Origin: Actinomycetota bacterium
GTDB taxonomy: Bacteria; Actinomycetota; Actinomycetes; Streptosporangiales; Streptosporangiaceae
Direction: 5' to 3'
Length of the DNA stretch: 64,000 bases
Assembly: GCA_027313705.1 (NCBI GenBank)
Contig: DAHVDE010000027.1
Coordinates: forward strand, 62,001-126,000
The notes below the pieces were generated by a model. It saw nothing but the letters and a program-made list of their open reading frames with translations, had not been told where the DNA came from and did not search any database. The position numbers and the translations under genes are program-made. Below, piece after piece: positions 55,178-63,102 of the stretch (the stretch's first letter is position 1; the number at the start of each line of letters is the position of its first letter).

Positions 55178-56257
55178 CTACCTTGCGAGGGTTGTTGAAT
55201 GCGGGCGTCTGCGGAGTTCGGCTAGCGCCTGCATCCGGTCAACTCCGGTCGGAAGCTCGTCAAGATGCTGACGCCACCTGACTCTGTCCCTAATCCAGGC
55301 TTGAACGTACTGTTCGCATAGCTCTGGGGTAATTTCCCGGAGACGGTCGTCGGCAGCTTTCAGCGCGACACGACGTCGTTTCTTCTCGTTCTGATCGATA
55401 ACGCTAGCTTCAGTGCGGGTAGCCACCATTTCAATAAACAGTTTGCGCTTATGCAAGAAGTCTGCCCAATGTCGCAGGTCAGCATCGCCGATTGACTGGT
55501 CCTGATCGAGCAGCCAGTAGATTCCTTCCGCGAGTACATCGCCGAACTCCTGATTGCGCGCGCGGTCCGGGCTATCGAAAGGATCGTAGTCAACCTGGTT
55601 GACGTGTCCGATCGACACGGTCGGCAGCAGTCGCTTCTCCGTGCCGAGCAGGAAGAACCAGTCCTCGTTGTAGATGTCGGGAAAGAAGGTGCTGTGTATT
55701 CTCGCGACGCGAGCGTCCAACACCAGTGCCCCGGCGCCGACGAACGACTCCTGGCTGCCTCCGGCTAGGCGATAAGCATGGCAGACGACGGAATTGTCAG
55801 GGAACCGAACCAGGCCCAGGCCCACTGCGCAGTAGAGCCCGAGCAAGCCGCTCGCCTGATAGACATCCTGCGGATTCACGTCGATGATGTCGTCGTCAAG
55901 AAATAGAATTCGCGACCAGCCGAGCATATGGCTAAGCATCAGGGCGACATTCCGTTTCGGACTGATATCGAAATGCGAGGCTAGAGCTGTGCCGGCTAGC
56001 AGCTGAGAGGTTTCCCATCGAGGCAGATTGAGGAGGATTACTTTCGGTATGTCGATGGGGAACAGATCGACGTTCGGCGAGACTGTCGCGTGGACTTCGC
56101 CGGCCGCCGACTTGCCGCTGTGCAGTGTTACCAGAGTGCATCCCATTTCTTGCGCGAGTCTAACGGCTGTTTTCAGAAATGGGATAGGACGATTGGTGGG
56201 GACGAAGATGGCATCGACTCCGGGGCCGGCGGGTGCAGGCTCGGACGGTGTCTGCAT
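55178..56257 (-). CDS. GT-A-like glycosyltransferase-related protein
   Basis: A protein of about 359 residues. DAIFVPTNRPIPFLKTAV opens a nucleotide-sugar-like Rossmann fold and RILFLDDDIIDVN contains an Asp-rich DDD motif like the DxD of GT-A glycosyltransferases. Further features are SFVGAGALVLDARVAR, YNEDWFFLLGTEKRLL and a basic C-terminus. The ATG 30 codons into the frame starts the conserved part. The donor and acceptor are unknown; DDD could instead be a hydrolase metal site. It lies immediately downstream of a damaged HTH gene on the same strand. Confidence 0.62.
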   Translation of the reverse strand: MQTPSEPAPAGPGVDAIFVPTNRPIPFLKTAVRLAQEMGCTLVTLHSGKSAAGEVHATVSPNVDLFPIDIPKVILLNLPRWETSQLLAGTALASHFDISPKRNVALMLSHMLGWSRILFLDDDIIDVNPQDVYQASGLLGLYCAVGLGLVRFPDNSVVCHAYRLAGGSQESFVGAGALVLDARVARIHSTFFPDIYNEDWFFLLGTEKRLLPTVSIGHVNQVDYDPFDSPDRARNQEFGDVLAEGIYWLLDQDQSIGDADLRHWADFLHKRKLFIEMVATRTEASVIDQNEKKRRRVALKAADDRLREITPELCEQYVQAWIRDRVRWRQHLDELPTGVDRMQALAELRRRPHSTTLAR

Positions 56258-56312
56258 GAGCAGGCTCCGATGCGAGCCGTGGTGAAGACGTAGCTGGTTA
56301 TCTAGCACTGAG

Positions 56313-57397
56313 TTACCTAGACCACGTGAAGAGCACGTCTTCGCCAAGCTCCCAGTCCGGGGTCAAGGTACTGCCGTGGAGCATCTGGATCCGGGTGAGC
56401 ACGCAATAGGAGGTGACGTTGCCGAAGGCGGCCTGGAGCCATTCGGCGTTCCGATCCCTGATGCTCTCGTCGGTAAGAGCACGAACTACACCATGAGTGC
56501 CACGGGCGTACATGCCATTGCACATGGTGATAGTACGCCTTCGGTCAAAGGGGCTGGCCGCGCGGGCGAACAAGCCCACGTCTTCGAGCAGCGTCTTCTG
56601 GCTTCCGCTCACTTCGACCTCCGGCCGGTACCTGGTAGCGGTGCCGTTCTCGTCCACCTCAAAATACTGGCCATCAGTGACATCCCACTCGGCTACCTGG
56701 CGTACGGGCAGGTGAAGCCGGGCAAACGAGGTCCTGGTGATCGCGTTCCAGTCAACTCCGCCGAGAACAACGAAATGTGAGTGATGGTCCTCCGGCGAAA
56801 GTTCGCGCGGAAGCTTCGGCCTGACTTGGGTTGCCGGATTCGAGGCTCGGAGATGACCGAAGAGTTCCACGAGTGCGTCAAGATCCGAGAAGCGGCACAG
56901 CCGGGTGTAATCTGGGTCGTCAGGGTTCGTATACGGGATCTGATCGAGCATTTCCTGCGGCAACTCGGCGCATACGATGGTCACCGGGCTTCCATCAGGG
57001 AAGTACCAGGGGCTTGGCCTGATGGTACCTTCGGCGGACCGGACTTCTCGCGGGTTGCTCGCCCGGGCGCGCAAGGCGTCGTTGCGCAGTCTGCGCAGTT
57101 CTTCCCTGATGCCGTCCGCTGCCTGGCGCTCCTCGGCGGTCAGGTCGGGTTAGGCGACTCGAATACCCCTGACTGAAAAGATCGTGATGACGCGAACAAC
57201 AGGGCGTAGGCGTCTAGACGCGGACCTGGCGGGATCCGCGGATTGGTGCTGGATTCCCATGATGAGATGAGCGGGACGCTTACGTTTCCGAGTGCCCGAG
57301 CAAGCTGGAGTTGGGTGACTCGATGATCGGGCCAGCGTTCCTCCCGGAGTGCGCGCAGGCGCCTCGCAAGAGTCATCGGAACATCCGGACTGCTCAC
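56313..57397 (-). pseudogene. Frameshifted helix-turn-helix protein
   Basis: Two adjacent frames together make one known protein layout. The first (GTG start) encodes an XRE-like N-terminus: RLRALREERWPDHRVTQLQL, then ALGNVSVPLISSWESSTNPR and DAYALLFASSRSF, and stops after FESPNPT. The second resumes in another frame with LTAEERQAADGIREELRRLR, then PWYFPDGSPVTIVCAELPQ, LGGVDWNAITR, and ends ELGEDVLFTWSR. A single small deletion or insertion near the PNPT/LTAEER junction explains it. Intact relatives (recalled) are about 360-residue HTH proteins. A sequencing error cannot be excluded. Confidence 0.72.
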
Positions 57398-57781
57398 GTG
57401 TTGCCTCTGTTCGTATGGCGCACAGGCAGCTTGGCGACTATCTCGGGTGGAGTAGACCTTTCATACCACGCGCAGCACGCTGGTTAAACTAGTGAAACTT
57501 TGTGAATTATAGGCGAGGTGCTGAAGTTCAGCCAATCTGCCCACCGCAGGGCAAGCCGTTCGCGATCTCTACCCAAAGAAAGCATCCGGAGCTATGAAAG
57601 CTCTACGGCCTATTGACTAATGCAATCGATTGCCGAGTTAGTCCGTGAACTTTGAACTGAAGCCCGCTAGCTCAACAGAGCACGTGTGGTTCTCAACTGA
57701 ACCGCCTTGATCAGATTGCATCCAACTCGGCCACTGCTCTATCTAGCCTGCCCGTCGAGGGCAGTCAGGCGCTCTTCAGTG

Positions 57782-57809
57782 TCTGGCATTAATGTTTAGC
57801 GATGCCAGA
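57782..57809. repeat. Inverted repeat in the AT-rich island
   Basis: TCTGGCAT, twelve-base loop, ATGCCAGA: a perfect eight-pair stem. It could be a hairpin, an operator or a mobile-element end; context does not decide. Confidence 0.5.
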
Positions 57810-57990
57810 TTCAAGCTAGGCCAGGCAAAGGTTAATCTCGCTATCTTCGCGCTTCATTTCGGCACTGATACTTAAAAAATTCCCGCCCATCGACACCGGG
57901 CAACCGCTATCGCATCATGAATTAAAAAGAAAAGACATCGGGGTGGGAGGGGCCCGAGCATTAGGGACCTGATGACCTTGATGGCAGGAG

Positions 57991-58022
57991 CGGGCACCCC
58001 TGCGCCAGCAAGGATGCCCGCC
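57991..58022 (+). promoter_or_regulatory. Leader hairpin before the small membrane-protein gene
   Basis: GCGGGCA and TGCCCGC form a seven-pair stem with an 18-base loop, ending about 34 bases before the start codon. It may stabilise the message or control its translation. Confidence 0.4.
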
Positions 58023-58056
58023 AGGAACCTCGAACGCTCGCGACGAAGGAGTCCCT

Positions 58057-58356
58057 ATGTACAGCGTAACGACACACTCGGTGACCGCAACCATCCTGGC
58101 CGGAGGCAGCACGGTCCTAGGGCACCACCTGGTTGCCGCAGGACCTGCGGCAGGCGCGGCGGCGCTGGCCGCAGGCACGGCGGCGATGATCGTCGTGATC
58201 GTGGTCATCGCCTTCATAGCGGTGCTGACCAGAGCCGCGAAGGCGCTCGCTGAGATCCTTGGCCAGTTCCTTCGGATCGCGTCTATCATGACCGGAACGC
58301 TCTGTACGATGCTGATATCGGCAGTGTTCATCGTGGCCCTGCTGGTCCGCCATTAG
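58057..58356 (+). CDS. Small two-helix membrane protein
   Basis: A 99-residue protein with two membrane helices: ALAAGTAAMIVVIVVIAFIA and MTGTLCTMLISAVFIVALLV, joined by a basic loop (RAAKALAEILGQFLRI). The N-terminus is Ser/Thr-rich. AAGGAG five bases before ATGTACAGC is a textbook ribosome site, and a hairpin follows the stop. Such short hydrophobic proteins can be bacteriocin-like, holin-like or toxin-like; nothing decides. The gene sits alone in an AT-rich island. Confidence 0.7.
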   Translation: MYSVTTHSVTATILAGGSTVLGHHLVAAGPAAGAAALAAGTAAMIVVIVVIAFIAVLTRAAKALAEILGQFLRIASIMTGTLCTMLISAVFIVALLVRH

Positions 58357-58362
58357 GAAGAT

Positions 58363-58389
58363 GCTCAGGCTGTCATCGGCAGCCTGAGC
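58363..58389 (+). terminator. Hairpin after the small membrane-protein gene
   Basis: GCTCAGGCTG, seven-base loop, CAGCCTGAGC: a perfect ten-pair stem six bases after the stop codon. There is no T run, as is common in actinobacterial terminators. Confidence 0.65.
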
Positions 58390-58478
58390 AGGCAGAAGGA
58401 ACTCTGTTGAAGCCAATTTTGCCCTCGCCGCGAGGATGGCTTGCCTAGATGCGCGACGACGTGGGAAGATCATGCTCC

Positions 58479-59027
58479 ATGGTGGATTTTCGGGAACTCA
58501 GATCCGACGAGTCTGGCGAGTTGCGCGATATAAGACTACGCGCATTGCGCGATTCGCCTGAAACATTTCTTGCCAGCTATCAACGAGAAGTTGACTTCGA
58601 CGGTGACAGATGGCGCGCTGAACTTGACCGTGGCCGCTGGATCATTGGCTCGGCCGACGGAGCGCCGGTGAGCCTGCTTGGCCTCATTCCCTATGCGAAG
58701 CAGTCTGGGACAGAGCATTTTATAGAGTACATGTGGGTTGCTCCAGAGCGCCGCAAAGCCGGCGTGGCCAAGAAGATGCTTGACTATGTGTTTGACCATC
58801 TCGACGACGGAATTGAGCGGATTTATCTGTACGTCCTGACCGGCAACAACCCGGCGATCTGCCTGTATAAGAGGGTGGGCTTCGTCGACGACGAGTTGCC
58901 GCAGCCATTGCTTGAGGCTAAGCCCGGCTTCTACGAGCAGAAGATGCTACTTGACCTGAAGCAACTCAGGGTTCGCCGGTACGAGCATCTCGATCTTGAA
59001 GGGAACTTTCCCGTCGCGGTCCGCTAA
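58479..59027 (+). CDS. GNAT-family N-acetyltransferase
   Basis: Transfers an acetyl group from acetyl-CoA to an amine. The product of about 182 residues has EYMWVAPERRKAGVAKKML, the acetyl-CoA-binding motif A with its basic RRKAGVA loop, and NNPAICLYKRVGFVDDE, the usual GNAT C-terminal beta-bulge motif. The ATG that begins MVDFRELRSDE is preferred over an earlier in-frame ATG because it starts the family N-terminus. Substrate unknown. Confidence 0.85.
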   Translation: MVDFRELRSDESGELRDIRLRALRDSPETFLASYQREVDFDGDRWRAELDRGRWIIGSADGAPVSLLGLIPYAKQSGTEHFIEYMWVAPERRKAGVAKKMLDYVFDHLDDGIERIYLYVLTGNNPAICLYKRVGFVDDELPQPLLEAKPGFYEQKMLLDLKQLRVRRYEHLDLEGNFPVAVR

Positions 59028-59046
59028 CGGACACGGCAGGAAACGA

Positions 59047-59081
59047 TTACCCGGAGCAGAGCATAGAACTGTCCCGGGTAA
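59047..59081. terminator. Bidirectional terminator between GNAT gene and glnA
   Basis: TTACCCGG and CCGGGTAA form a perfect eight-pair stem around a 19-base loop, between two convergent genes. No T run follows on either strand. Confidence 0.6.
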
Positions 59082-59102
59082 CCGTCAGCCTTAGTGGTTC
59101 GG

Positions 59103-60527
59103 TCAGCAGTCGAAGTACATCTCGAACTCGTGCGGAGTCGGGCGGAGCCTGACCGGGTCGATCTCGTGTGACCGCTTGTAGCTGATCCAGGTTTCGATCA
59201 GGTCAGGGGTGAAGACGCCGCCTTCGACGAGGAAGCCGTGGTCCGCTTCGAGGTTGTCGAGTACCTTGTCGAGTGAGCCTGGGACCTGCGGGATCGCCAG
59301 CGCCTCGTCCGGCGGGAGTTCGTACAGGTCCTTGTCGACCGGCTCTGGCGGCTCGATCTTGTTCCTGATTCCGTCGATGCCCGCCATCAGCATTGCCGCG
59401 AACGCGATGTAGGGGTTGCTCGACGGGTCAGGTACCCGGAACTCGATCCGCTTGGCCTTCGGGCTCGGGCCGGTGATCGGGATCCTGACGCAGGCGGAGC
59501 GGTTCCGCTGGCTGTATACGAGGTTGACAGGGGCCTCGAAGCCTGGCACCAGGCGGTGGTAGGAGTTGACCGTCGGGTTGGTGAAGGCTAGCAGCGAAGG
59601 CGCGTGCTTCAGCAGGCCACCGATGTAGTAGCGGCCGATGTCAGACAGGCCTGCGTAGCCAACCTCGTCGTAGAAGAGCGGCTCGCCGTCCTTCCACAGG
59701 CTCTGGTGGCAGTGCATGCCTGAGCCGTTGTCGCCGAAGAGTGGTTTCGGCATGAACGTAACGGTTTTGCCTGCGGCCCTGGCCACGCTCTTGATCACGT
59801 ACTTGTAGAGCATCAGCTTGTCGGCCATGCGCAGCAGGCGGTCAAACCTGACGTCGATCTCGGCCTGGCCTGCGGTGCCGACTTCGTGGTGCTGCATCTC
59901 CGTCTCGATACCGCACTCGATCAGCGTGGCGACCATCTCCGAGCGCAGGTCGGTGTAGTGGTCGGTCGGCGGGACAGGGAAGTAGCCGCCTTTGTAAGGC
60001 GGCTTGTAGGCGAGGTTGCCGCCTGCTTCTTCCCTGCCGGTGTTCCAGGCGCCCTCAATAGAGTCGAGGTGGTAGTAGCCCTCGTTCGGGCTGGTCGAGA
60101 AGCGCGCCGAGTCGAAGATATAGAACTCGGCCTCCGGTCCGAAGAACGCCGTGTCGGCGATGCCGCTGCCGCGCAGGTATTCCTCCGCCTTCTTCGCGAT
60201 GTTGCGCGGGTCGCGGCTGTAGGGCTCGCCGGTCAGCGGGTCGTGCACGAAGAACGTGAGATTCAGCGTCTTGCGGGCGCGGAACGGGTCCATGACGGCA
60301 GTAGTCGGGTCGGGCAGGAGCAGCATGTCCGACTCGTGGATCTCCTGGAAACCCCGGATCGACGACCCGTCGAACATCAGCCCGTCGGTGAACACCTTCC
60401 CGCCGAAGTTTCCGACAGGCACGGTGAAGTGCTGCATCATTCCCGGCAGGTCACAGAACCTGACGTCAACGAACTCCACCTCGTTATCTGTCAGGTACCG
60501 CAGAACTTCATCGCCGGATGTGAACAT
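59103..60527 (-). CDS. glnA: Glutamine synthetase type I, GlnE-regulated
   Basis: Main ammonia-assimilating enzyme, condensing glutamate and ammonia with ATP; a cytosolic dodecamer. The 474-residue product has the N-terminal [24 protein letters not shown] (latch), [11 protein letters not shown] and [14 protein letters not shown], and the loop [12 protein letters not shown], in which the tyrosine is the adenylylation site of GlnE. The ATG is preceded by AAGGGGAG, better than the TTG directly upstream. It sits beside RDD, DUF4191 and lipA as in Mycobacterium. A possible GlnR half-site upstream is too weak to annotate. Confidence 0.96.
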   Translation of the reverse strand: MFTSGDEVLRYLTDNEVEFVDVRFCDLPGMMQHFTVPVGNFGGKVFTDGLMFDGSSIRGFQEIHESDMLLLPDPTTAVMDPFRARKTLNLTFFVHDPLTGEPYSRDPRNIAKKAEEYLRGSGIADTAFFGPEAEFYIFDSARFSTSPNEGYYHLDSIEGAWNTGREEAGGNLAYKPPYKGGYFPVPPTDHYTDLRSEMVATLIECGIETEMQHHEVGTAGQAEIDVRFDRLLRMADKLMLYKYVIKSVARAAGKTVTFMPKPLFGDNGSGMHCHQSLWKDGEPLFYDEVGYAGLSDIGRYYIGGLLKHAPSLLAFTNPTVNSYHRLVPGFEAPVNLVYSQRNRSACVRIPITGPSPKAKRIEFRVPDPSSNPYIAFAAMLMAGIDGIRNKIEPPEPVDKDLYELPPDEALAIPQVPGSLDKVLDNLEADHGFLVEGGVFTPDLIETWISYKRSHEIDPVRLRPTPHEFEMYFDC

Positions 60528-60695
60528 CAATTCTCCCCTTACTCGCTCACGTAACTGCCAGCGCCAAAGCGCATTGACCCACGGACCGCCCGGCGTGCCA
60601 TGGTCTGAACTACGCTAGCGGCAGGCGGTTTCCTGTCCGTGTCCCCGATGTTTCGGCCGCGTTACGCCTCCGGTGCCGCACTGCCGCGCGGACTC

Positions 60696-60710
60696 GGTAC
60701 TGTGAGTACC
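60696..60710 (+). promoter_or_regulatory. Inverted repeat at the RDD gene start
   Basis: GGTACT, GTG, AGTACC immediately precedes a GTG start, and TACTGT within it stands at -10 distance from that GTG, so a leaderless promoter with an overlapping operator is possible. Confidence 0.4.
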
Positions 60711-61160
60711 GTGACTGAGCAGTCCGGCACCGCCGCCAACCTCGAGACCGAGGACCCCCTCGATAGTCAACGTTACCCAGGAGAGACCCTTGGCTTGCCG
60801 GAAAGCGGGCGGGGATCTCTGGCGAGCATGGTGCGCCGGGTCGGCGCGATCTTCATCGACTGGTTCGTCTGCATGTTCATCGTCGTGGCGCTGATCAGGC
60901 CGGCCAGCACCGATGTCGGGCTTTGGACACTGCTCATCTTCGGCATCCAGGACTTCTTGCTGACCTCGATGATCGGCATCACCATCGGCAAGCGCCTCGT
61001 GGGCATCAGGGTGGCCAGGCTCGACGGCCGCTGGATCGGCCCGCTGTGGGGATTGCTGCGGACCGTCCTGCTCTTGCTCATAATCCCCGCGCTGTTCATG
61101 AACGCCGACCAGCGCGGCCTGAACGACCGCGCCGCCAACACGGCGGTAGTCCGGATCTAG
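60711..61160 (+). CDS. RDD-family membrane protein
   Basis: A protein of about 149 residues. MVRRVGAIFIDWFVCMFIVV contains the R and D of the RDD family and the first membrane helix; GLWTLLIFGIQDFLLTSMIG and LRTVLLLLIIPALFMN supply further helices, and QRGLNDRAANTAVV is the usual end. RDD proteins of this size are typical in the glnA/lipA neighbourhood. Start choice is unsure: this GTG or one nine bases upstream. Function unknown; some RDD proteins are sodium/proton antiporters. Confidence 0.85.
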   Translation: MTEQSGTAANLETEDPLDSQRYPGETLGLPESGRGSLASMVRRVGAIFIDWFVCMFIVVALIRPASTDVGLWTLLIFGIQDFLLTSMIGITIGKRLVGIRVARLDGRWIGPLWGLLRTVLLLLIIPALFMNADQRGLNDRAANTAVVRI

Positions 61161-61280
61161 CGCACGCTAGCTAATCAGGAAATGGCTCCTCCTGGCGCGG
61201 CAGCATCGGCCGGAGCCCGACTCCTCTGCCAGGCCGGCCGCAGGCGCAGCTCGGCAGCTCCGCCCGCGAGAGAGAGGACT

Positions 61281-61320
61281 AAAGCCTGCGAGCTCGCCGC
61301 GCTAGGGGACAGCGGGCTTT
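61281..61320. terminator. Bidirectional terminator between RDD and DUF4191 genes
   Basis: AAAGCCTGC pairs with GCGGGCTTT (one T-G wobble) across a 22-base loop, with A and T ends on either side. The two genes are convergent, so it can serve both. Confidence 0.6.
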
Positions 61321-62057
61321 CAACGCACCTTCGGGCGGGGGGGCTTTGGCATGCGGCCCTGGCGTGGCATCGGGCCGCGCGGGGCTTGCAGTGAGGACGG
61401 CAGGGCCTTCAGGCGGTTGTTCAGGTCGGTGACGGCGCCTGGCTTCAGGTCGCGTGGCAGGCGCATCAGCTTGCGCTGCAACTTACTGATGGGGATCTGG
61501 CCGTTGCTCTCGCCGATCTGCAGCTCGATGATCGGGACGCCGTAGGCGATGCGGGAGATCCGCTTCTTCTCCGCCGACATCAGGCTGGCCAGCCCGTTGG
61601 GCGCGCCTTCGCCGATCAGGATCACGCCTGGCCGACCTACCACCCGGTGGATGATGTCCATGTTCCTGTTACCGGCGATTGCCGGGGTCACAGTCCAGTT
61701 GCCGCGCATGGATTGCACGATGGCTGCAGCGGCGCCAGGCTGCCCGGCAAACGCCGCATACTGGGCAGACTGCGCGTAGCGGCCGAACAGGATCATCATC
61801 GCGGCAATGCCGCTGAGCACGCCTAGTGGTATCAGGAATCCGGCCAGGCCAACGATCAGGCCGACCACGATGAACACCGCGAGCACGCCTGCCCCGGCGC
61901 CGATCACGATGGGCAGGGCCTTTCGATCGTGCTTGCGCACGACGCCGGCGACCATGATGATCTGCTTGAACCGGTTCGGCGTCGGCTGCTCGGCCGGGGC
62001 GGCGCTCGTCGGGGTAGCCTGTGGCGTCTTCGAGCCGCGGCCAGGGATCTTTACCAT
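61320..62057 (-). CDS. DUF4191-family membrane protein
   Basis: A 245-residue protein with two closely spaced helices (LPIVIGAGAGVLAVFIVVGL and GFLIPLGVLSGIAAMMILFG) and a cytosolic C-terminus: GNRNMDIIHRVVGRPGVILI, then QIGESNGQIPISKLQRKLMR. This matches DUF4191, conserved next to lipA in actinobacteria. The proline/lysine-rich tail is basic. No function is known. It starts 42 bases after the lipA stop on the same strand, so they likely form one transcript. Confidence 0.9.
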   Translation of the reverse strand: MVKIPGRGSKTPQATPTSAAPAEQPTPNRFKQIIMVAGVVRKHDRKALPIVIGAGAGVLAVFIVVGLIVGLAGFLIPLGVLSGIAAMMILFGRYAQSAQYAAFAGQPGAAAAIVQSMRGNWTVTPAIAGNRNMDIIHRVVGRPGVILIGEGAPNGLASLMSAEKKRISRIAYGVPIIELQIGESNGQIPISKLQRKLMRLPRDLKPGAVTDLNNRLKALPSSLQAPRGPMPRQGRMPKPPRPKVR

Positions 62058-62099
62058 GGCCCTGAGGATACGAGTCCGCGCTCGCGCGCGCGAACCGGG

Positions 62100-63047
62100 T
62101 CAGGTTGTGGCGGTGCCCGGTGCCGTCCCCTGGGCGAGCACAGCTTGCCGGTACAGGCGGCCGGCCCGGTATGAGGACCTGACCAGCGGGCCTGACATCA
62201 CCCCGGCGAACCCCAGCGCCTCGGCTTGCTGGCCGAACTCGGCGAATTCCGGCGGAGTCACCCACCGCTCGACTGGGTGGTGCAACGGTGAAGGGCGCAG
62301 GTACTGGGTGATCGTGAGCAGGTCGCAGCCGGCTGCCCGCAGGTCGGCCATCGCCTCGCTGACTTCTGAGCGTTCCTCGCCGAGCCCGAGTATCAGGTTG
62401 GACTTGGTGATCAGGCCGGCGGTCTTGGCGGCGGTGAGCACGGACAGCGACCGCTCGTACCTGAATCCCGGCCGGATCTGGCGGAAGATCCTCGGCACGG
62501 TCTCGATGTTGTGCGCCAGCACCTGCGGCCGCGCCGCGAACACCTCGCGCAGGAGACCAGGTGAAGCATTGAAATCAGGAATCAGCAACTCGACGCCGCA
62601 CCCTGGCACGGCCTCGTGGATCGCCACGCACGTCTGCGCGTACAGCCACGCCCCGCCATCTGGCAGGTCGTCCCGTGCCACCCCGGTCACGGTCGCGTAC
62701 CGCAGGCCCATCGCGGCTACGGACTCGGCCACCCGGCGAGGCTCGTCGGTGTCGAGCGGGCCTGGCTTGCCGGTCGCGATCTGGCAGAAATCACAGCGCC
62801 TGGTGCACTGATCGCCGCCGATCAGGAAGGTGGCCTCGCGGTCTTCCCAGCATTCGAAGATGTTGGGACAGCCAGCCTCCTCGCACACGGTGTGCAGTCC
62901 CTCGCGCCTGACGAGGTCCTTGAGCTTGGTGTATTCGGGACCCGTACGTAGCCTGGTCTTGATCCACTCGGGTTTGCGTTCGATCGGAACAGCGCTGTTG
63001 CGGGCTTCGACCCGCAGCAGCCGCCTTCCTTCTGGGGCGAGTACCAC
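62100..63047 (-). CDS. lipA: Lipoyl synthase
   Basis: Radical SAM enzyme that inserts two sulfur atoms into protein-bound octanoyl groups to make lipoate; cytosolic. The 315-residue product has both iron-sulfur clusters: the auxiliary [12 protein letters not shown] and the radical [27 protein letters not shown] and [14 protein letters not shown] are family blocks. GTG start. DUF4191 follows; lipB, usually adjacent, is not on the downstream side and would have to lie elsewhere. The fused E1 enzyme in this window may belong to a complex that uses lipoate. Confidence 0.96.
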   Translation of the reverse strand: MVLAPEGRRLLRVEARNSAVPIERKPEWIKTRLRTGPEYTKLKDLVRREGLHTVCEEAGCPNIFECWEDREATFLIGGDQCTRRCDFCQIATGKPGPLDTDEPRRVAESVAAMGLRYATVTGVARDDLPDGGAWLYAQTCVAIHEAVPGCGVELLIPDFNASPGLLREVFAARPQVLAHNIETVPRIFRQIRPGFRYERSLSVLTAAKTAGLITKSNLILGLGEERSEVSEAMADLRAAGCDLLTITQYLRPSPLHHPVERWVTPPEFAEFGQQAEALGFAGVMSGPLVRSSYRAGRLYRQAVLAQGTAPGTATT

Positions 63048-63102
63048 GCCCTTAGGCTAAACCAAGGTGCCGACTGGTACTCGGTTCGGGGATCATGGAT
63101 AC

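Larger units (their letters stand above)
57398..58056. other. AT-richer non-coding island
   Basis: Visibly poorer in G and C than the rest, with A/T runs such as TTAAAAAATTCC and no credible gene. It holds an inverted repeat and a G-rich leader hairpin just before a small membrane-protein gene. The composition suggests acquired DNA or decayed gene sequence. Confidence 0.5.

Noticed and set aside
57661-57695. Segment resembling a tRNA D-arm (TAGCTCAACAGAGCA)
   Set aside because: No acceptor stem, anticodon arm or T-loop GTTCGA follows at the right spacing; it is probably a chance hairpin.
60628-60643. Possible GlnR half-site upstream of glnA (GAAAC with an upstream GACAC, minus strand)
   Set aside because: Only one half matches the box and the second a/b pair is absent, so it is too weak to annotate.
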